Assembly: GCA_017548445.1 (NCBI GenBank)
Contig: JAFYZZ010000057.1
Coordinates: 1 to 19,368 of the forward strand
Length of the DNA stretch: 19,368 bases
Direction: 5' to 3'
DNA from: Bacteroidales bacterium
GTDB taxonomy: Bacteria; Bacteroidota; Bacteroidia; Bacteroidales; UBA932
Position numbers and translations under genes: made by a program. Below the pieces are notes generated by a model, which was given only the letters and a program-made list of their open reading frames with translations, did not search any database and had not been told where the DNA came from. Position 1 is the first letter of the stretch, and the number at the start of each line of letters is the position of its first letter. This document shows positions 16,881 to 19,368 of the stretch, piece after piece.

Positions 16881-16961
16881 TCCGCTCCGAGTTATTTACC
16901 GGCGGCGGATAGCGGAGCGGAAATTGGTTTTTCGGCAAACTTGTCCGAAAAATAATTTCCG
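16881..16961. repeat. Overlapping inverted repeats in the serB-tRNA-Leu spacer
   Basis: TCCGCTCCG (16881-16889) pairs over 9 bp with CGGAGCGGA (16913-16921). A second long hairpin pairs CGGAAATT (16918-16925) with AATTTCCG (16954-16961), and inside it TTTTTCGG (16928-16935) with CCGAAAAA (16945-16952). The two structures share 16918-16921, so only one can form fully. The serB-tRNA spacer (16811-17030) holds no gene I can support beyond these structures and the tRNA promoter. Confidence 0.6.
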
Positions 16962-17010
16962 GCCGCCCGTCTGGAAGACTCCGCCCGCCGGCTGTATTCG
17001 CTTTTTTTGC

Positions 17011-17018
17011 TATATTTG
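17011..17018 (+). promoter_or_regulatory. -7 element of tRNA-Leu
   Basis: TATATTTG matches TAnnTTTG and ends 12 bp before the tRNA 5' end, a usual distance. The -33 region is T-rich but lacks a clear TTTG at 19-20 bp. Confidence 0.7.
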
Positions 17019-17030
17019 CAGTCCGCAATC

Positions 17031-17112
17031 GCGGGTGTGTTGTAATTGGTAGCCAAGCGGGACTTAGGATCCCGTGCCGCAAGGCGTAAGGGTTCGAGCC
17101 CCTTCACCCGCA
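17031..17112 (+). tRNA. tRNA-Leu (anticodon UAG)
   Basis: Class II tRNA of 82 nt. The acceptor is GCGGGTG/CACCCGC, the D stem TTG/CAA, and the anticodon stem CGGGA/TCCCG with loop CTTAGGA (anticodon TAG at 17065-17067). A long variable arm (TGCCGCAAGGCGT) and a T arm with GGTTCGAGCC follow. The discriminator is A; the next bases are CGA, so the CCA end is not encoded here, unlike the tRNA-Asn in this window. Confidence 0.97.
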
Positions 17113-17114
17113 CG

Positions 17115-17144
17115 AAAACGGGCCTCAGAATTGAGGCCCGTTTT
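17115..17144. terminator. Bidirectional terminator between tRNA-Leu and the M28 peptidase
   Basis: AAAACGGGCCTCA (17115-17127) pairs over 13 bp with TGAGGCCCGTTTT (17132-17144) around the loop GAAT. The flanking A and T runs make it work in both directions, ending the tRNA-Leu transcript and the convergent peptidase transcript. Confidence 0.9.
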
Positions 17145-17147
17145 CCG

Positions 17148-18617
17148 TTATTCCTTGTAGAGTCCCTCGCGGGAGAGGAGGTGGTCCAGATTGGCGATGC
17201 CGTAGGCAGTGACCGCCTGGACCACGGCGGAATACTCCAGATATTCCGGAATCAGCTTATCGTACAGGTCGTCTTCCGTGTGCCAGATGTCGCGGTAGTT
17301 GAAATCGCGGCCGAACACGTCGCTCTCGCGGAAGGAGATGGCGGGTACCCCGTTCATCGCGAAGTACGCGTGGTCCGAACCACCTGCATTCGTCGGGCGC
17401 GCCTGAGGCTCCCCCTCCCGTCTGTTCACCGTGAAGGGGATGTCCGGGTTGTAGTCGGCGAGCGGCTCGCAGGCCTTCACGAAATCGTCGTACATCGCGG
17501 GAGGGACGGTGATGGAAGAAGCCGCCAGCGGGCCTCCGTCGCGGTTGAAGTAATTCGAGATCTTGTTCCAGGGCACCGTCTTCTGCTCCACGAAATACTT
17601 CGACCCCAGCAGGCCGTATTCCTCGGCCGTCCAGATGCAGAACATAATGGAGCGCCTGGGTTTCGCGCCCGCCGCGGCGAGCAGCCGGGCCGCCTCCATC
17701 GTCACGCACACGCCCTGGCCGTCGTCGGTGGAGCCGGTGGCGATGTCGTAGGCGTCCAGGTGACTGCCCATCAGCACGTATTCGTCAGGCTTCTGCGTGC
17801 CCTTGATGACGGCGAGGATGTTGTGGTACTTCATCGGCCCCGGGAAGAAGTGGTTGCGGATGTCGAACTCCAGCTGGAAGTCCTCGCGGTTCAGCGCCTT
17901 CTGCCGGATGAGCGCGAACTGGTGTTCGTCGAGCAGGATGTCGCAGGCGGTTGGCAGCGTATCCATCGTCAGGTCGAAGCACATCGCGCGGTTGTAGAGC
18001 ACCTGCATCGGGAGCTTGGCGGGACGGATGAAGCCCAGCACGCCGGCGTCCACCATCTGGCGGTACATCGGCACCTGGATCCCTTCCTTCCCTTCGGCGA
18101 GTTGCGCGGCGCGCGTGGAGTCCGCCTTGGCGCTGGCGTCGAGCGCAAGCCCGCTGTCGGGGCCCGTCTCCACCAGCACCCAGGCGCCTTTCAGCGCCCC
18201 CTTCACGCGGTCGAACTCCCGCTGGTTCTTCGGTTCCAGCAGCACGCGCCCCTTCTGCGGGCCGCGCGTGCCGGCCGTATAGGCGGGCGTGCCGAAGTGC
18301 AGCGGCATCCCGTCTTCCGAGAGCAGGCGGCCGGACCAGGGACCCCGGTCGAAGCCCACGCCGATCACCACCGCCTCCTGCACCGTCACTTCGAGCCCCC
18401 AGGAGCGGAACTGCTCCGCCACCCAGTCCTCGGCGTGATTGAGCATATGCGTGCCCACCAGGCGGCCGCCGATGTTGCGGGCTATGTAGTCCGCATATTC
18501 CATCGTGCGGTTGTCGGTGCGGCCCAGTTCCAGGACCTTCCTGGTCACTTTGTCCTGCGCGTTCAGCGCCAGCGCCAGCAAGGATGCAGCGCAGAGGGTA
18601 AGAAATGCCTTTTTCAT
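17148..18617 (-). CDS. Secreted M28-family zinc aminopeptidase/carboxypeptidase
   Basis: 489-aa exported metallopeptidase. A signal peptide covers 1-20 (ending ALNA, before QDKV). A PA-like insert lies at about 95-260. The M28 catalytic domain shows the di-zinc ligand pattern: His286 (GSHLDAYD), Asp298/299 (GSTDDGQG), the Glu-Glu pair at 332-333 (WTAEEYGLLGSKYF), Asp360 (NRDGGP) and His416 (GGSDHAYF). It probably removes residues from peptides in the periplasm or outside the cell; exact specificity is unknown. The ATG at 18617-18615 gives the signal peptide. It starts 3 nt after the stop of the upstream GH3 gene, so the pair is an operon. Confidence 0.92.
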   Translation of the reverse strand: MKKAFLTLCAASLLALALNAQDKVTRKVLELGRTDNRTMEYADYIARNIGGRLVGTHMLNHAEDWVAEQFRSWGLEVTVQEAVVIGVGFDRGPWSGRLLSEDGMPLHFGTPAYTAGTRGPQKGRVLLEPKNQREFDRVKGALKGAWVLVETGPDSGLALDASAKADSTRAAQLAEGKEGIQVPMYRQMVDAGVLGFIRPAKLPMQVLYNRAMCFDLTMDTLPTACDILLDEHQFALIRQKALNREDFQLEFDIRNHFFPGPMKYHNILAVIKGTQKPDEYVLMGSHLDAYDIATGSTDDGQGVCVTMEAARLLAAAGAKPRRSIMFCIWTAEEYGLLGSKYFVEQKTVPWNKISNYFNRDGGPLAASSITVPPAMYDDFVKACEPLADYNPDIPFTVNRREGEPQARPTNAGGSDHAYFAMNGVPAISFRESDVFGRDFNYRDIWHTEDDLYDKLIPEYLEYSAVVQAVTAYGIANLDHLLSREGLYKE

Positions 18618-18620
18618 CGG

Positions 18621-19368
18621 CTAGAATCGATAGTTGAGTTTCTTGAGGTCGGAGTCGGCGGAGGAGCCGCCGAACAGGAGCTCGTATTCCCCGTGCACGG
18701 GCACCATATCCTGCGCCGACTCGCTCCACCAGGTGAAGACTTCGTCGTCGAGCGGGATGCGGACCGTGGCCGTGGCGCCGGCCGTCACCGTCACGCGGCA
18801 GAAGGCGCGAAGCGTTTTCACGGGGCCGCCGGCGTCGTCCGGTTTGCGGACGTACAGTTGCACCGTCTCGGTGCCGTTGCGCTTGCCCGCGTTCTTGAGC
18901 GTGAACTCCAGCACGCCGTCGCGGACCTTGCCCGCGCCGTAGTGGAAGTCGGTGTAGCTGAGGCCGTAACCGAACGGGAAGAGCGGCTGGCCGCGGAAGT
19001 AGCGGTATGTATGTCCTTCCATATTATAATCCTCCACGTCCGGAAGCTGGTTCACGTTCCGGTAGAAGGTGACGGGCAGTTTGCCGGACGGGTTGAAGTC
19101 GCCGTACAGGGCCTCCACGATGGCCGTGCCGCCCTCCTGGCCGGGATACCAGGCCTGCAGGATGGCGTCGCAGCTCTGCGTCTCGGGCACGAGGCCGACG
19201 GCGCAGCCGGAGAAGTTCACCAGGATGACTTTCTTGCCCGCGCGGTGCAGGGCCTGGAGCAGCTGCCGCTGGACGGCGGGCAGCTCGAGGTCGGTGCGGT
19301 CGCCGCCGGAGAATCCCGGCAGCTGCACGGGCATCTCCTCGCCCTCGAGGCGCGGCGAGATACCGCCC
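18621..19368 (-). CDS. Glycoside hydrolase family 3, C-terminal part (5' end outside window)
   Basis: About 249 residues of a GH3 beta-glycosidase (beta-xylosidase or beta-glucosidase type), open through the right edge. The visible start GGISPRLEGEEMPV belongs to the GH3 C-terminal alpha/beta domain. QAWYPGQEGGTAIVEALYGDFNPSGKLPVTF and YRYFRGQPLFPFGYGLSYTDF follow, and the protein ends in a fibronectin-III-like domain (about the last 90 residues). The SPRLEGEE stretch is common in Bacteroidota xylan-active members, but the nucleophile domain is outside the window, so substrate cannot be told. An internal ATG at 19334 is not the start. It is co-transcribed with the M28 gene. Confidence 0.92.
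   Translation of the reverse strand, partial: GGISPRLEGEEMPVQLPGFSGGDRTDLELPAVQRQLLQALHRAGKKVILVNFSGCAVGLVPETQSCDAILQAWYPGQEGGTAIVEALYGDFNPSGKLPVTFYRNVNQLPDVEDYNMEGHTYRYFRGQPLFPFGYGLSYTDFHYGAGKVRDGVLEFTLKNAGKRNGTETVQLYVRKPDDAGGPVKTLRAFCRVTVTAGATATVRIPLDDEVFTWWSESAQDMVPVHGEYELLFGGSSADSDLKKLNYRF

Overview
The window is about 60% G+C by my estimate and reads as the chromosome of a Bacteroidota bacterium, most likely a high-GC Bacteroidales such as an Alistipes-like or uncultured gut or rumen lineage. Three things point there. The TAnnTTTG promoter element recurs in front of genes on both strands. Strong Shine-Dalgarno sites are scarce. The gene content is typical of the group: an HU-CCDC81 protein, a DUF4922-SpoIID fusion, a DUF6515 protein, NamZ/DUF1343, a class I fumarase, and a GH3 plus M28 pair. 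I see no insertion sequence, phage, CRISPR or integrase. The genus is inference.

Layout. At the left edge is the N-terminal part of glyceraldehyde-3-phosphate dehydrogenase (minus strand, cut by the edge). It diverges from a DUF418 membrane protein. Next come a small GlsB/YeaQ-type membrane protein and a secreted alpha/beta hydrolase. A bidirectional terminator separates these from tRNA-Asn (minus). A small exported protein of unknown function (minus) is divergent from a long plus-strand run at 4559-16810. That run holds a membrane-anchored HU-domain protein, a Nudix hydrolase, a DUF4922-SpoIID fusion, an AmpG-type permease, a NamZ-type exo-muramidase lipoprotein, a secreted Ser/Gly-rich DUF6515 protein, glutamate racemase, release factor 2, class I fumarase and phosphoserine phosphatase. 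A hairpin-rich spacer and tRNA-Leu(UAG) follow. The right end is a minus-strand pair: the C-terminal part of a GH3 glycosidase, then a secreted M28 peptidase.

How the genes fit together. The overlapping set nudix / DUF4922-SpoIID / ampG / namZ, followed in the same run by murI, looks like a peptidoglycan recycling and cell-wall precursor operon. NamZ would trim MurNAc outside the inner membrane, AmpG would import wall fragments, and the fusion protein, which has no signal peptide, may process them. MurI supplies D-glutamate. From prfB onward the genes are housekeeping, and a promoter sits just before prfB.

The most striking signal is not a gene. By manual reading, the tetranucleotide CATG does not occur once in the 19,368 bases, although dozens would be expected. 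Codons before internal ATG codons switch to T-ending synonyms to avoid it. This suggests a CATG-specific restriction or methylation history in this lineage. The second candidate novelty is the DUF4922-SpoIID fusion placed between the recycling permease and its neighbours.
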